Positions 34,783 to 45,866 of a stretch of 64,000 nucleotides of DNA are shown here, in pieces (within the stretch, counting starts at the first letter, position 1; each line of letters starts with the position of its first letter). The notes beneath the pieces were generated by a model, which saw only the letters and a list, made by a program, of their open reading frames with translations, was not told where the DNA came from and ran no database searches. The position numbers were made by a program, and so were the translations under genes. Source of the stretch: Frigoribacterium sp. CG_9.8 (lineage in GTDB: Bacteria; Actinomycetota; Actinomycetes; Actinomycetales; Microbacteriaceae); contig NZ_JADOVH010000006.1 of NCBI RefSeq assembly GCF_015751965.1, positions 1-64,000 of the forward strand, in the 5' to 3' direction.

Positions 34783-36885
34783 ATGACTGCAATACCGGGA
34801 TTCATTCGACGGACCGGAATCGGATTCCTGGCGGTGGCTGCCCTCGTGGCCGCACCGCTGGCTCCGCTATCGAGTGAGGCGCACGCCTCGGGCACCGTCG
34901 GTTCACCGCCTGCACTGTTGATTGCCCAGATCCAGGGCACGACGGATGTCAGCCCGCAAGTCGGCAACACAGTGGAGACCACTGGCGTAGTGACCGCGGC
35001 CTACCCCACGGGCGGGTTCGCCGGGTTCTATCTGCAAACCGCTGGCACCGGGGGAGCACTTGACCTTGACACCCACACCGCGTCGGATGGCATCTTCGTC
35101 TACTCCCCGAGCACCGTGGCATCCGTGACGATCGGCGACTACGTGAGGGTCACCGGCGCGGTGAGCGAGTTCAGCAACCTCACCGAGCTCTCCGTCACAT
35201 CCGCCGCCGGGCTTACCGAGCTCGATCGCACGGGTGTCGTCGCGCCGCTGCCGGCCACTGTCGGTTTTCCGGCGACGGATGCCGCGCGCGAATCACTCGA
35301 GGGCATGCTGGTGGCCCCGCAGGGGGCCTATACGGTGACCGATAATTATTCGACGAATCAATACGGCCAGATTGGGCTGGCCCACGACACAAAACCACTG
35401 CAGCAGCCCACTTCGGTTGCACCGGTCGGTTCGCCCGGCTACCAGGCCGTAATCGCCAAGAATGCGGCGATCCGCGTGGCTCTCGACGATGGGGCGAGCA
35501 CCAATTTTCTCGCGTCGGCAAACACCTCGAAGCCGCTGCCCTGGTTGAGCCTGGCGGTACCCCTACGAATCGGAGCGCCGGTATCCTTCACCCGGCCGGT
35601 GATTCTCGACTTCCGCAACAGTTCGTGGAAGCTGCAGCCAACCACGGAGCTGACCCCGGCGAATGCGTCGACCGTGCAGCCAGCCACTTTCGCGAGCACC
35701 CGCACAGCCGCACCGCAAGAGGTCGGCGGCACGCTGTCAATAGCCACCTTCAACGTGCTCAACTACTTTCCCACCACGGGGGAGAAACGCACCGGTTGCA
35801 CCTATTACACCGACCGTGCGGGCGTTCCCATCACGGTCAACAACAGCAACGATCCCGGCTGTGGTGTGCGGGGTGCGGCCAATGAGGCGAGCTTCCAACG
35901 GCAGCAGGCCAAGATCGTCTCGGCAATCGGCGCACTCGGTGCCGACGTAGTGTCACTCGAAGAAATCGAGAACTCGGCACGGCTCGGCCAGAATCGGGAT
36001 GCCGCGGTCGCGACTCTCGTTGCCGCCCTCAATGCCGATCAAAATGCTGCTGCCCAGAAGAATGCCGATCAGAAGAACGCCGATCAGAAGAACGCCGACC
36101 GGAAAATGACGGCGCCTGTCTGGGACTATGTGCGCTCGCCGTCAGCGGTGCCGGCAACAGCTGATGAGGATGTCATCCGCACCGCCTTCATCTACCGCAC
36201 GGCCACCGCGAAGCCGGTCGGGGCGTCGACGATCCTCATCGGGTCACCTGACTTCACCAACGCCCGCGAGCCGCTTGCGCAAGCCTTTCAGCCGGTGCGG
36301 GCCGTCGCGGGATCCACTGTTCTCGTGATCGCTAACCACTTCAAGTCAAAGAGTCCGGGAGGCGCCACCGGCGATAACGTGGATGCCGGCCAGGGCGCAT
36401 ACAACGGGGATCGCACTCGGCAGGCGAAGGCGCTGCTCGCGTTTGCCGACCAGCAAAAGACCGCGGCGACGACCGACCGGGTGGTCCTTGTCGGTGACTT
36501 CAACTCCTATGGGCAGGAGGACCCGATCCTCACGATTGCCGCCGCCGGGTACATCGACCAGGTTGCCAAGACGGGCAAGCAGACCTATGCCTTCGGTGGC
36601 ATGGTTGGTTCGCTCGACCACGTGTTGGCTTCGTCGGCGGCCAACAGCAGTGTCTCGGGGGCGGATGTCTGGAACATCAACTCAGTCGAGTCGGTTGGCC
36701 TGGAGTACAGCCGGTTCAACGCCAACCTCACGAACCTCTATGAGGTGAGCCCGTATCGGTCGAGCGATCACGATCCGGTCATCATCGGTCTCGACCTTCC
36801 GACCGTCGGCAGCGTAAGGCATGGCGGTGATGGAGAGCATGATCGTTTCCGTCGCGGGCCTAATTTTGGGATGCCTGGTGCCTAG
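34783..36885 (+). CDS. ExeM/NucH family secreted endonuclease
   Basis: 700 residues. A signal peptide (IGFLAVAALVAAPLAPLSSEAHA) leads to an OB-like domain (about 40-160; VETTGVVTAAYPTGGFAGFYLQ). A C-terminal endonuclease/exonuclease/phosphatase domain runs from about 320: ATFNVLNYF, LEEIEN, IANHFKSKSPGG, GDFNSYGQEDP, SLDHVLAS and SSDHDPVI, with the Asp/His/Asn set present. Extracellular DNA scavenging is likely. Three NADQK repeats interrupt the domain near residue 430. The frame ends in an atypical polar tail (RHGGDGEHDRFRRGP); the adjacent frame in the same place encodes a hydrophobic stretch (IVSVAGLILGCLV), so a lost membrane anchor is possible. Confidence 0.85.
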   Translation: MTAIPGFIRRTGIGFLAVAALVAAPLAPLSSEAHASGTVGSPPALLIAQIQGTTDVSPQVGNTVETTGVVTAAYPTGGFAGFYLQTAGTGGALDLDTHTASDGIFVYSPSTVASVTIGDYVRVTGAVSEFSNLTELSVTSAAGLTELDRTGVVAPLPATVGFPATDAARESLEGMLVAPQGAYTVTDNYSTNQYGQIGLAHDTKPLQQPTSVAPVGSPGYQAVIAKNAAIRVALDDGASTNFLASANTSKPLPWLSLAVPLRIGAPVSFTRPVILDFRNSSWKLQPTTELTPANASTVQPATFASTRTAAPQEVGGTLSIATFNVLNYFPTTGEKRTGCTYYTDRAGVPITVNNSNDPGCGVRGAANEASFQRQQAKIVSAIGALGADVVSLEEIENSARLGQNRDAAVATLVAALNADQNAAAQKNADQKNADQKNADRKMTAPVWDYVRSPSAVPATADEDVIRTAFIYRTATAKPVGASTILIGSPDFTNAREPLAQAFQPVRAVAGSTVLVIANHFKSKSPGGATGDNVDAGQGAYNGDRTRQAKALLAFADQQKTAATTDRVVLVGDFNSYGQEDPILTIAAAGYIDQVAKTGKQTYAFGGMVGSLDHVLASSAANSSVSGADVWNINSVESVGLEYSRFNANLTNLYEVSPYRSSDHDPVIIGLDLPTVGSVRHGGDGEHDRFRRGPNFGMPGA
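36055..36099 (+). repeat. 15-bp tandem repeat in the nuclease gene
   Basis: Three units of CAGAAGAA(T/C)GCCGA(T/C) encode QKNAD repeats in a loop of the nuclease domain, next to a preceding degenerate DQNAA. Confidence 0.9.
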
Positions 36886-36997
36886 GATCCCGTGTGGTGT
36901 AGCCCCCTGAATTCACCGGTGCCCGGTTTCTAGAATGTCGCTGGGAACACCCCCGCAAATACCGGGGAAAACCGAGTGCGCTGGCTACTCTTAGGCC

Positions 36998-37615
36998 ATG
37001 TCGACGTTTCGAACCCCTGTCGGCCCGCAGTCACCGAGGGTGTACTGGCGCCGCCGCCTGATCCTCGGTCTTGGCGTGCTCGCAGTGATCGTGATCATCA
37101 TCCTCATCGTCGTACGGCCGGGTTCGGGGAGTCCAACGCCCGCAGACACGACGAAGCCCGGCTCATCACCCTCGGTGAAGCCGAGCACTGCTGCGTCGGT
37201 CCCCGCGGCGGGAGCGGCCTGCGTCCCGGCCAGAATCACACTCCTTGCTGTGACCGATAAAACGACCTACGCCTCGACCGAACAGCCGAAGATCAGCATG
37301 TCGATCACCAATACCGGCACCGTGGCGTGCACGATGAACCTCGGCTCGACCCAGCAGGAACTGATCATCACGAGCGGTTCGGAAACCATCTGGAATTCGA
37401 AGGATTGCCAGACGGCGGCCGTTGACACCCCGGTCACATTGAAGGCCGGCGAGGTGCGCACGACCCCGGCGATTGGTTGGGACCGCACGCGCTCCGCCAC
37501 GAGCACCTGTGACGCGAGCCGTCCACCGGTGACCGCCGGTGGCGCGAGCTACCACCTCGGAGTGAAGGTGGGATCGCTCAGCTCCAAGGTGACGGCACAG
37601 TTCCTGCTCAACTAG
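36998..37615 (+). CDS. membrane-anchored extracytoplasmic protein of unknown function
   Basis: 205 residues. A positively charged N-terminus (YWRRRL) and one membrane segment (LGVLAVIVIIILIVV, about 24-41) are followed by a Ser/Pro/Thr linker. The beta-rich domain from about 68 (CVPARITLLAVTDKTTY; ISMSITNTGTVACTMNLGS; two further Cys) reads like an immunoglobulin-like fold with disulfides. Such proteins are widespread in Microbacteriaceae; no named domain is assigned. Confidence 0.75.
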   Translation: MSTFRTPVGPQSPRVYWRRRLILGLGVLAVIVIIILIVVRPGSGSPTPADTTKPGSSPSVKPSTAASVPAAGAACVPARITLLAVTDKTTYASTEQPKISMSITNTGTVACTMNLGSTQQELIITSGSETIWNSKDCQTAAVDTPVTLKAGEVRTTPAIGWDRTRSATSTCDASRPPVTAGGASYHLGVKVGSLSSKVTAQFLLN

Positions 37616-37640
37616 TGTCCGGCGGGCAGGCCACTGCGAT

Positions 37641-38999
37641 TCAGAACGCGGGAACGTCCGGCTGCTGGGTGCCGGCGAGGTCAAACGCCTTGCGCATGGC
37701 CTCGCGCAACAGCCCGTGCTCGGCATCGATCACCGTCGTGTAGCCGAGCCGCCGTGCTTCCGCGATGCGCTGCTTCGCCTGTGACACCGCCCTGATCTCG
37801 CCGGCAAGGCTGATCTCCCCGACGGCGGTGAGCGAACCAGGGAGAGCCAGGTTGCTGAATGCGCTGGCGATAGCCAGCGCGATGGCGAGATCCGCGGAGG
37901 GCTCGGTGAGCGTGATGCCGCCGACCGTCGAGACATACACATCGCACTCACTGAGTGTGAGGGCCGCGCGACGTTCGAGCACCGCGAGCAACATCGCCAC
38001 CCGGGAGGAGTCGACCCCGTTGGTGACCCGTCGGGGATTCGGTGCACTGGATTTCACGATCAGTGCCTGCACCTCCACGGGGAGCGCACGGCGCCCCTCG
38101 ACCGCGACCGTGACGCACGTGCCGCTGACGGCCACTGTGCCGCGGGAGAGAAACAGCCCGCTCGGGTCGGCGACTTCGGCGATACCGTCGCCGGTCATCT
38201 CGAAGCAGCCCACCTCATCCGTCGGTCCGAAGCGATTCTTATGGGCACGGATGAAGCGCAGCGAGGTCTGACGGTCGCCTTCGAACTGGCACACGACATC
38301 CACCAGGTGCTCGAGCAGTCGGGGGCCGGCGATCGAGCCGTCCTTGGTCACATGACCGACGAGCAGCACGGGCAGGTTGCGGTCCTTCGACACACGGATG
38401 AGAGTGGATGCCACTTCCCGAACTTGGGACGGACCACCGGCCAGCCCATCAACGAGCGATGATGCCACGGTCTGCACTGAGTCGACGATGAGCAGGTCGG
38501 GCTTCACCTGGTCGATCTGTCCGAGCACGGTGGCGAGGTCCACCTCTGCGGCGAGGAACAGCAGTGGCTGCAGCGCACCGGTGCGCTGGGCGCGAAGTCG
38601 CACCTGGCTCACGGATTCTTCGGCGGTCACGTAGAGCACGCGCATGCCATTCGCAGCGGCTTTCGACGCGACTTCGAGCAGCAGCGTGGATTTGCCGACC
38701 CCCGGCTCGCCGCTCAGCAGGATGGTGGCGCCAGGAACGATTCCACCGCCGAGCACCCGGTCGAATTCGGCGATACCGCTCGGCCGATGAGCTACCTCGT
38801 CAGCGCTGATCGCAACGATCGACTTAGCAACGCGATCCTCGCTCAGGGTGATGGCACGCAGACCGCGGCCGCCAGGGGACGGTGAGTCCGCAGCATCCGC
38901 AATCGTGCCCCAGGCTTGGCATTCTGCGCAGCGACCAGCCCATTTCGGGGTGGTCCAGCCACACTCCGTGCAGCGGAAATTGGACTGGACTCGTGCCAT
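37641..38999 (-). CDS. radA: DNA repair protein RadA
   Basis: 452 residues from the ATG at 38999; the longer open frame upstream overlaps the divergent GDSL gene region and lacks similarity. The N-terminal zinc finger is CTECGW...CAEC. Walker A is GEPGVGKSTLLLEV (about 97), the RadA-specific motif is HKNRFGPTDEVG, and the C-terminal Lon-protease-like domain (GGITLTEPSADLAIALAIAS) follows. It promotes branch migration in recombination. Confidence 0.95.
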   Translation of the reverse strand: MARVQSNFRCTECGWTTPKWAGRCAECQAWGTIADAADSPSPGGRGLRAITLSEDRVAKSIVAISADEVAHRPSGIAEFDRVLGGGIVPGATILLSGEPGVGKSTLLLEVASKAAANGMRVLYVTAEESVSQVRLRAQRTGALQPLLFLAAEVDLATVLGQIDQVKPDLLIVDSVQTVASSLVDGLAGGPSQVREVASTLIRVSKDRNLPVLLVGHVTKDGSIAGPRLLEHLVDVVCQFEGDRQTSLRFIRAHKNRFGPTDEVGCFEMTGDGIAEVADPSGLFLSRGTVAVSGTCVTVAVEGRRALPVEVQALIVKSSAPNPRRVTNGVDSSRVAMLLAVLERRAALTLSECDVYVSTVGGITLTEPSADLAIALAIASAFSNLALPGSLTAVGEISLAGEIRAVSQAKQRIAEARRLGYTTVIDAEHGLLREAMRKAFDLAGTQQPDVPAF

Positions 39000-39009
39000 G
39001 CTCGACAGC

Positions 39010-39861
39010 CTAGGCGAGGCCGCCGTCACTGCGGTTCGGCCGGTCATCACCGGTGGAGAGCACAATCCGATCGATGAGGGGGAGGAATGCGGATGCCCAC
39101 ACCCGGTAGCCGCGGTCGTTGGGGTGGAAGAAGTCGGCTGCCACCCGGTTGAGCGCGTAGAGCGCAGCACCCTGACGCCGGGTCGTTGCATAGAGGGGTG
39201 CGACTTCGAAGCCTCGCGCGGCGGCAAGGTGATGCACTATCGAGTTGGCCAACCGCACGTTTTTTTCGGAGGGGCCGAGATAAAAGGAGGGCACTTCAGC
39301 GACGATCGAGCCGGGCGGGAGGCAGTCGTAGAGCTCCGTGAGCTCGCGGGTGAAGCGATCCTGCTCGAAGGTCGCCATATCGTTCGCGCCGATCGCGACC
39401 GTGACGATGTCGGGGGCGAGCAGTCGCAGCGGTGCGAGCTGCAGTGATATTGCCTCGCGCACGCGGGCGCCGGAACTGCTCAGATTCACTACCCGCACCG
39501 AGAGCCCGGTTTGTTTATGCAGATGCTGCGCAATCAGTCCCACGTAGCTGCGGCCCGGCTGGCTCGCGCCAACTCCCTGAGCTGCCGAGTCCCCGATTGC
39601 CACATAGAGTAACTCGCCATGGCTGGTCCGCTGCTCTTGCCACCAGCGGGCATTGAGGTGCAGGGTTCGCGCCAGCCGGTCCGCTCCTCCGCGCTGACGG
39701 CGAAGCACAAGGGAGCGGATGAGGACCACGGCCGAAGCTGAGACCACGACAGAGGCTGAGACCACGACAGAGGCTGAGACCACGACAGAGGCTGAGACCA
39801 CGACAGAGGCTGAGACCACGACCAGGGCTCCGGCACCAATCCACGGCAATGCGTCCACCAC
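39010..39861 (-). CDS. SGNH/GDSL hydrolase, membrane-anchored
   Basis: 283 residues from a GTG at 39861. The N-terminal 45 residues are one extended hydrophobic segment built of VVVSAS repeats. The catalytic part has VAIGDSAAQGVG (block I Ser), SSSGARV (block II Gly), VAIGANDMATF (block III Asn) and a late DFFHPNDRGY (block V Asp-x-x-His). All SGNH residues are in place; an esterase or lipase acting at the membrane is likely. The gene ends 11 bp from the radA start on the same strand. Confidence 0.85.
   Translation of the reverse strand: MVDALPWIGAGALVVVSASVVVSASVVVSASVVVSASVVVSASAVVLIRSLVLRRQRGGADRLARTLHLNARWWQEQRTSHGELLYVAIGDSAAQGVGASQPGRSYVGLIAQHLHKQTGLSVRVVNLSSSGARVREAISLQLAPLRLLAPDIVTVAIGANDMATFEQDRFTRELTELYDCLPPGSIVAEVPSFYLGPSEKNVRLANSIVHHLAAARGFEVAPLYATTRRQGAALYALNRVAADFFHPNDRGYRVWASAFLPLIDRIVLSTGDDRPNRSDGGLA
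39737..39826 (-). repeat. 18-bp tandem repeat in the GDSL gene
   Basis: Five 18-bp units (GCTGAGACCACGACAGAG on the plus strand, the last one variant) encode five VVVSAS hexapeptides and lengthen the membrane segment. Confidence 0.95.
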
Positions 39862-39918
39862 CCCATTTTAGGTACCGTGTCCCGTGACCGATCTCGACGG
39901 TGTACTAGAATCAACGAC

Positions 39919-40008
39919 GGAACCGTGTCCGAGCGGCCGAAGGTGCAACTCTCGAAAAGTTGTGTGGGTGAGAGCCCACCGTGGGTTCAAATCCCACCGG
40001 TTCCGCCA
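39919..40008 (+). tRNA. tRNA-Ser(CGA)
   Basis: 90 bases including encoded CCA. Acceptor GGAACCG/CGGTTCC with discriminator G; the anticodon arm is CAACT-CTCGAAA-AGTTG, giving anticodon CGA. A long variable arm (GTGGGTGAGAGCCCAC) identifies a class II tRNA. The 247 bp that follow up to the carbonic anhydrase hold nothing I recognise. Confidence 0.95.
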
Positions 40009-40255
40009 ATAAAATGCTGTTTCAGGTCGTTGTCGGGCCGCGAGTTAGGTCGGAACGACCCCCAGGCCTTGACGCAACGGCCCAGCCGGGAGAACCCTCA
40101 CGGCACTGTCACGTGGACCACCCCATCGGCACACTCGCGGCGCTCCCAATCTGACGGAACATTACGCAACATTCGCGATCCCGCTGCAGGCGATCCGTAG
40201 GCTGAAAGCACCGTGGCCACGAAGTCCAACGGTATCGACCTTGAAGGAATCTGCC

Positions 40256-40822
40256 ATGTCAGTGCTCGACGAAGTTCTCTCCGCAAACACCGCGTACGCA
40301 GCAGACTTTGGCAGCAAGTCCGAGCTCGCGCTGCCTCCTGCCCGCGGCTTCGCAATCCTCACCTGCATGGATGCCCGCCTCGACCCGGCCAAGTATGCCG
40401 GTCTGAGCGAGGGGGACGCACACGTCATCCGCAATGCGGGCGGTCGGGCATCCGACGATGCCATCCGCTCGCTGGTCATCTCCCACAAGCTCCTGGGCAC
40501 GAAGGAATGGTTCGTCATTCACCACACGAATTGCGGAATGGAGTTCTTCACCGACGGGGTCATTCGTGGACTGCTGGCGAACAGCCTGGAGACTGCAGCG
40601 CTTGGCGATGCCGGGTTCTACGAAGTCGGCACCGGGCCGGGTTCCGCTGAAGCGCAGTACATCGACTGGCTGACCATCTCCGACCAGGCTGCAAGCGTGC
40701 TCGAAGATGTCACACGCATCAAGGCGCACCCGCTGGTGCCGAGCACAATCCCCGTCTACGGCTATATCTACGACGTGACGACCGGGCGTCTCAGCGAGGT
40801 GCCGGCAGCCAGCGCGGCGTAG
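40256..40822 (+). CDS. beta-class carbonic anhydrase
   Basis: 188 residues from the ATG at 40256 (GAAGGA upstream). Zinc ligands are in CMDARLDP (Cys and the Asp-Arg dyad) and HHTNCG (His and Cys); VIRNAGG is conserved. It is a short beta-CA of the type II-like subgroup. It interconverts CO2 and bicarbonate in the cytoplasm and may work with the DAB-type operon about 6 kb downstream. Confidence 0.92.
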   Translation: MSVLDEVLSANTAYAADFGSKSELALPPARGFAILTCMDARLDPAKYAGLSEGDAHVIRNAGGRASDDAIRSLVISHKLLGTKEWFVIHHTNCGMEFFTDGVIRGLLANSLETAALGDAGFYEVGTGPGSAEAQYIDWLTISDQAASVLEDVTRIKAHPLVPSTIPVYGYIYDVTTGRLSEVPAASAA

Positions 40823-40839
40823 CCGGGATCAGGCCAGGA

Positions 40840-42303
40840 TCAGGCGGGGATCGCATCCTCTGTTGACGGGATCTCGGTGTCGGCGAGCTCACTCTCAGTT
40901 TTGTGCGTGGCGACCTGACTCACGCTCGGGAGCAGAAAGCAGAGCAACGCGGCCAGCGTGAGGGCCGTGATCGGGATCCACATTCCCGCGAGGAAGGCGT
41001 CACGCAACGCGCCTGGCGAGAACTTATCGCCGACGACGCCGAAGAAGACGACCCCCACCACAGCGACCCCGATCGCGGAGCCAACCTGCTGGAACGTGCC
41101 GAGCACTCCGGATGCCGCCCCGGCGTTCGCGACGGATGTCTGGGCAAGCGATACGTCGGTCAGTGGCACGACGAGGAGGGTGAGCCCGAGACCGGCCAGC
41201 GCCATCGGCGCGATCAGATCCGCTCCGATGAGAGCGTTGGACTGGGCATCCACAACGCGCGCAATCCACAGGTAGCCGCCGATCTGGGCGAGAGCACCGA
41301 GCAGAATCAGACCCTTGCCAAGGCGCGGGCCGAGAGGCACCGCGATGCCACTGCCGAGAAGAGCACCGAGGCTGAATGGCAGGGTGGTGAGCCCGGCCTC
41401 GATCGCAGAAAAGCCGAGTCCGATTTGCAGGTACAACACGAGGATCAGGAAGAAAGCGCCGATGGAGGCACTGAACGAGAACTGGGTGAGCGCGCCGGCA
41501 GAGTAGCCACGGCTGTGGAACAGCGAGGGCGGCACGAGGGCGGAGCCGGTCTTCTTATCGCGTCGGCTCTGGTACCAGATGAAGACCGCGAGCAGCACGG
41601 GGCTGGCGCCCATCATGATCCAGATCCCGATTGGCCAGCCGAGCGCGCGGCCCTCGATCAGCCCGAAGACGAGCAGTAACAGAACCGCTGAAATCAGGAT
41701 TACTCCGAGCACGTCGAGCCGCACACGTTGGGTCGCCCGCGACTCGGGAATGCAGAAGGCTGAGGTGATGAACAACGCGACGCCCACGGGCACATTGATG
41801 ATGAACACGCTGCGCCAGCCAAGATCGAAAGCATTTTGGGTGACGAGGATGCCACCGACGAGCGGTCCGGCGACGGCGGCGAGTCCGGAGATCGCACCGA
41901 GCGCTCCAAAAACCCCCGCGCGTTCTTTAGGAGCGAACAGCACCTGGATGATCGAAAGCACCTGGGGGATCATGATCGCACCGAAGATCCCCTGGACCAC
42001 GCGGGAGACGACGAGCATATCGCCGCTGGTTGCGGCCGCACAGGACGCCGACGCGAGGGTGAACCCGGCGACACCGATCAGGAACAGCCGCTTGCGACCG
42101 TAGATGTCACCGAGCCGGCCGCCGGTGATGATGAGCACCGCGAAGGAGAGAACGTAGCCAGACACGATCCACTCGAGCTGAGCCGAGGTGGCGTTCAGAT
42201 CCTTTTCAATCGACGGTAGGGCGACGTTGACGATTGTGGTGTCGAGAAGATCCATGAAGGAAGCGAACAGCAGCACAACTACGGCGATCGAGCGAAAGCG
42301 CAT
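40840..42303 (-). CDS. MFS transporter, DHA2 (14-helix) drug:proton antiporter family
   Basis: 487 residues from the ATG at 42303. The opening FMDLLDTTIVNVALPSIEKDL, WIVSGYVLSFAVLI and GGRLGDIYGRKRLFLIG (motif A) are classic for DHA2 exporters such as EmrB and Stp. About fourteen hydrophobic segments are visible. A multidrug or metabolite exporter is likely; no regulator is adjacent. Confidence 0.9.
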   Translation of the reverse strand: MRFRSIAVVVLLFASFMDLLDTTIVNVALPSIEKDLNATSAQLEWIVSGYVLSFAVLIITGGRLGDIYGRKRLFLIGVAGFTLASASCAAATSGDMLVVSRVVQGIFGAIMIPQVLSIIQVLFAPKERAGVFGALGAISGLAAVAGPLVGGILVTQNAFDLGWRSVFIINVPVGVALFITSAFCIPESRATQRVRLDVLGVILISAVLLLLVFGLIEGRALGWPIGIWIMMGASPVLLAVFIWYQSRRDKKTGSALVPPSLFHSRGYSAGALTQFSFSASIGAFFLILVLYLQIGLGFSAIEAGLTTLPFSLGALLGSGIAVPLGPRLGKGLILLGALAQIGGYLWIARVVDAQSNALIGADLIAPMALAGLGLTLLVVPLTDVSLAQTSVANAGAASGVLGTFQQVGSAIGVAVVGVVFFGVVGDKFSPGALRDAFLAGMWIPITALTLAALLCFLLPSVSQVATHKTESELADTEIPSTEDAIPA

Positions 42304-42636
42304 GAAAGGTCTCTTCTGTGGGTGGCCGGCGGGGCAAGCAGCGAGCGGACAGTGTGTGGTGTCGCACTGTGATTTCGCCGGCCCACGATGTTGCGCCATG
42401 ATCGGCGATTTGAGCATCTTAGGCTGGCACGTCGACGCGAAGCTGTGATGGTCAATACGACGCCGGTGCCCGGGTTTCGCCCTGCGGTGGCGGTGTTGAG
42501 GGCGCAGATAAATTTTCAGCGGATCGGCACGTGGTCAAACAGTATAAAGAATGACCTTCACAGGGTCGACTGCCACTGATAGTTGTCGGGTCGCTCTGTG
42601 GTGGCGGTCTGAAGAGCGTTGCCAAGGAGCCTTGAG
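42304..42636. other. intergenic promoter region between the MFS and subtilase genes
   Basis: 333 bp without a credible gene. Near its right end TATAAA (about 42542-42547) could serve as a -10 element for the subtilase gene. Its left part must hold the MFS promoter. No clear operator or repeat is seen. Confidence 0.5.
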
Positions 42637-44766
<2,130 letters not shown>

Positions 44767-44791
44767 TTCGGTCGTCACCTGCCCTGCTTTC

Positions 44792-44822
44792 CCAATGGAT
44801 CGACCCGTGGTCTGTCCATTGG
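44792..44822. terminator. hairpin between convergent subtilase and arsR-arsC genes
   Basis: CCAATGGA / TCCATTGG arms with a 15-base loop lie in the 100-bp gap between the two 3' ends. No T-run follows, so the call is tentative. Confidence 0.45.
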
Positions 44823-44866
44823 TGGGACGACCTGCCCGGCGCGGTCATGGTTCGTGTCAGGCCGCG

Positions 44867-45817
44867 TCAGGCCGCGTTCGCAGCGTCGATATCGGCAAGG
44901 AGTTCACGCACGCGGGCGTCGATGTCATCTCGCACGGCCCGCACCTGTTCCGGTGACATCCCGGCGGGGTCGGGCAGGTCCCAGTCCAGATAGCGGCGTC
45001 CCGCATAGATCGGGCAGGCATCGCCGCAGCCCATCGTGATGACGTAGTCCGCACCCCGCACTACCTCGTCGGTCAGCGGTTTGGGATATTCGCCGTCGAT
45101 CGAGACGCCGATCTCGTCGAGTGTTGCGACGATTTTGGGGTTTATTGAACCGGCAGGTTCGGATCCGGCGGTGAGAACTCGCACCCGATCGCCGGCAAGT
45201 GAGCGCAGGATCGCAGACGCGAGTTGGGAACGCCCCGCGTTCTGCACGCAGACGAAGAGAACATCCGGTATCGAATCGCGGCGGATGCCGTCGGCATCCG
45301 CCAGCGACCGCAGCCGGTCGGCGGCGAATCTCGAGGTGAGCGAGGGCAGGTAGCGGGTGATTCGAGCACGCTCGGCCAGTAGCTGGTAGCTGTCGTGCAC
45401 ATAGTCCGAGACGGTCTGTGGCGAGAAGGTTCCAGCGAATCGAGTCGCAAGGTCCCGGGAGATTCGCTTGAGAATCGGCGGTGCGATGACACCCGCGATC
45501 GGATCACCCTGCACGGAATCGAACACGTCGACCAGCTTCGCCGGCACGATCGAATACCAGACCAGACGTCCGTCCTGCGTGCTCTCGAGGATGCCGGCAT
45601 CGGACAGCAGGCGGAGATGATGGCTTACCGTGGGTTGGCTGAGGCCGAGTTCGGCGGCGAGTTCGGTGACCGCCCGACGCCCCGCTGGTGCGTCGACGAT
45701 CCGGCTCAGAATCTGCACTCGCGTCGCGTCGGCCATCGCTCGCAGCCCGCGCGCGATCCGCTCGGCTGCTGCACGATCGAGACGGGGATGCTCGGTCGGA
45801 GAGTCTGCGAAATTCAT
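44867..45817 (-). CDS. ArsR-type repressor fused to low-molecular-weight phosphatase-type arsenate reductase
   Basis: 316 residues from the ATG at 45817. Residues 15-105 are an ArsR winged helix (MADATRVQILSRIV; LGLSQPTVSHHLRLL; GRLVWYSIV). Residues 115-180 form the three-helix phosphatase-like N-terminal domain typical of actinobacterial ArsC2. Residues 183-316 are the catalytic domain with the P-loop CVQNAGRS (C-x5-R), a Cys in ITMGCGDACP and the acid loop DWDLPDPAG. One polypeptide could thus sense arsenic and reduce arsenate, probably with mycothiol. No arsB or acr3 efflux gene is beside it in this window. Confidence 0.88.
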   Translation of the reverse strand: MNFADSPTEHPRLDRAAAERIARGLRAMADATRVQILSRIVDAPAGRRAVTELAAELGLSQPTVSHHLRLLSDAGILESTQDGRLVWYSIVPAKLVDVFDSVQGDPIAGVIAPPILKRISRDLATRFAGTFSPQTVSDYVHDSYQLLAERARITRYLPSLTSRFAADRLRSLADADGIRRDSIPDVLFVCVQNAGRSQLASAILRSLAGDRVRVLTAGSEPAGSINPKIVATLDEIGVSIDGEYPKPLTDEVVRGADYVITMGCGDACPIYAGRRYLDWDLPDPAGMSPEQVRAVRDDIDARVRELLADIDAANAA

Positions 45818-45866
45818 AGATGAAAGTCTATGCGTGAGGTCGTTGCAACGCCCGTGATCCGAGTGA

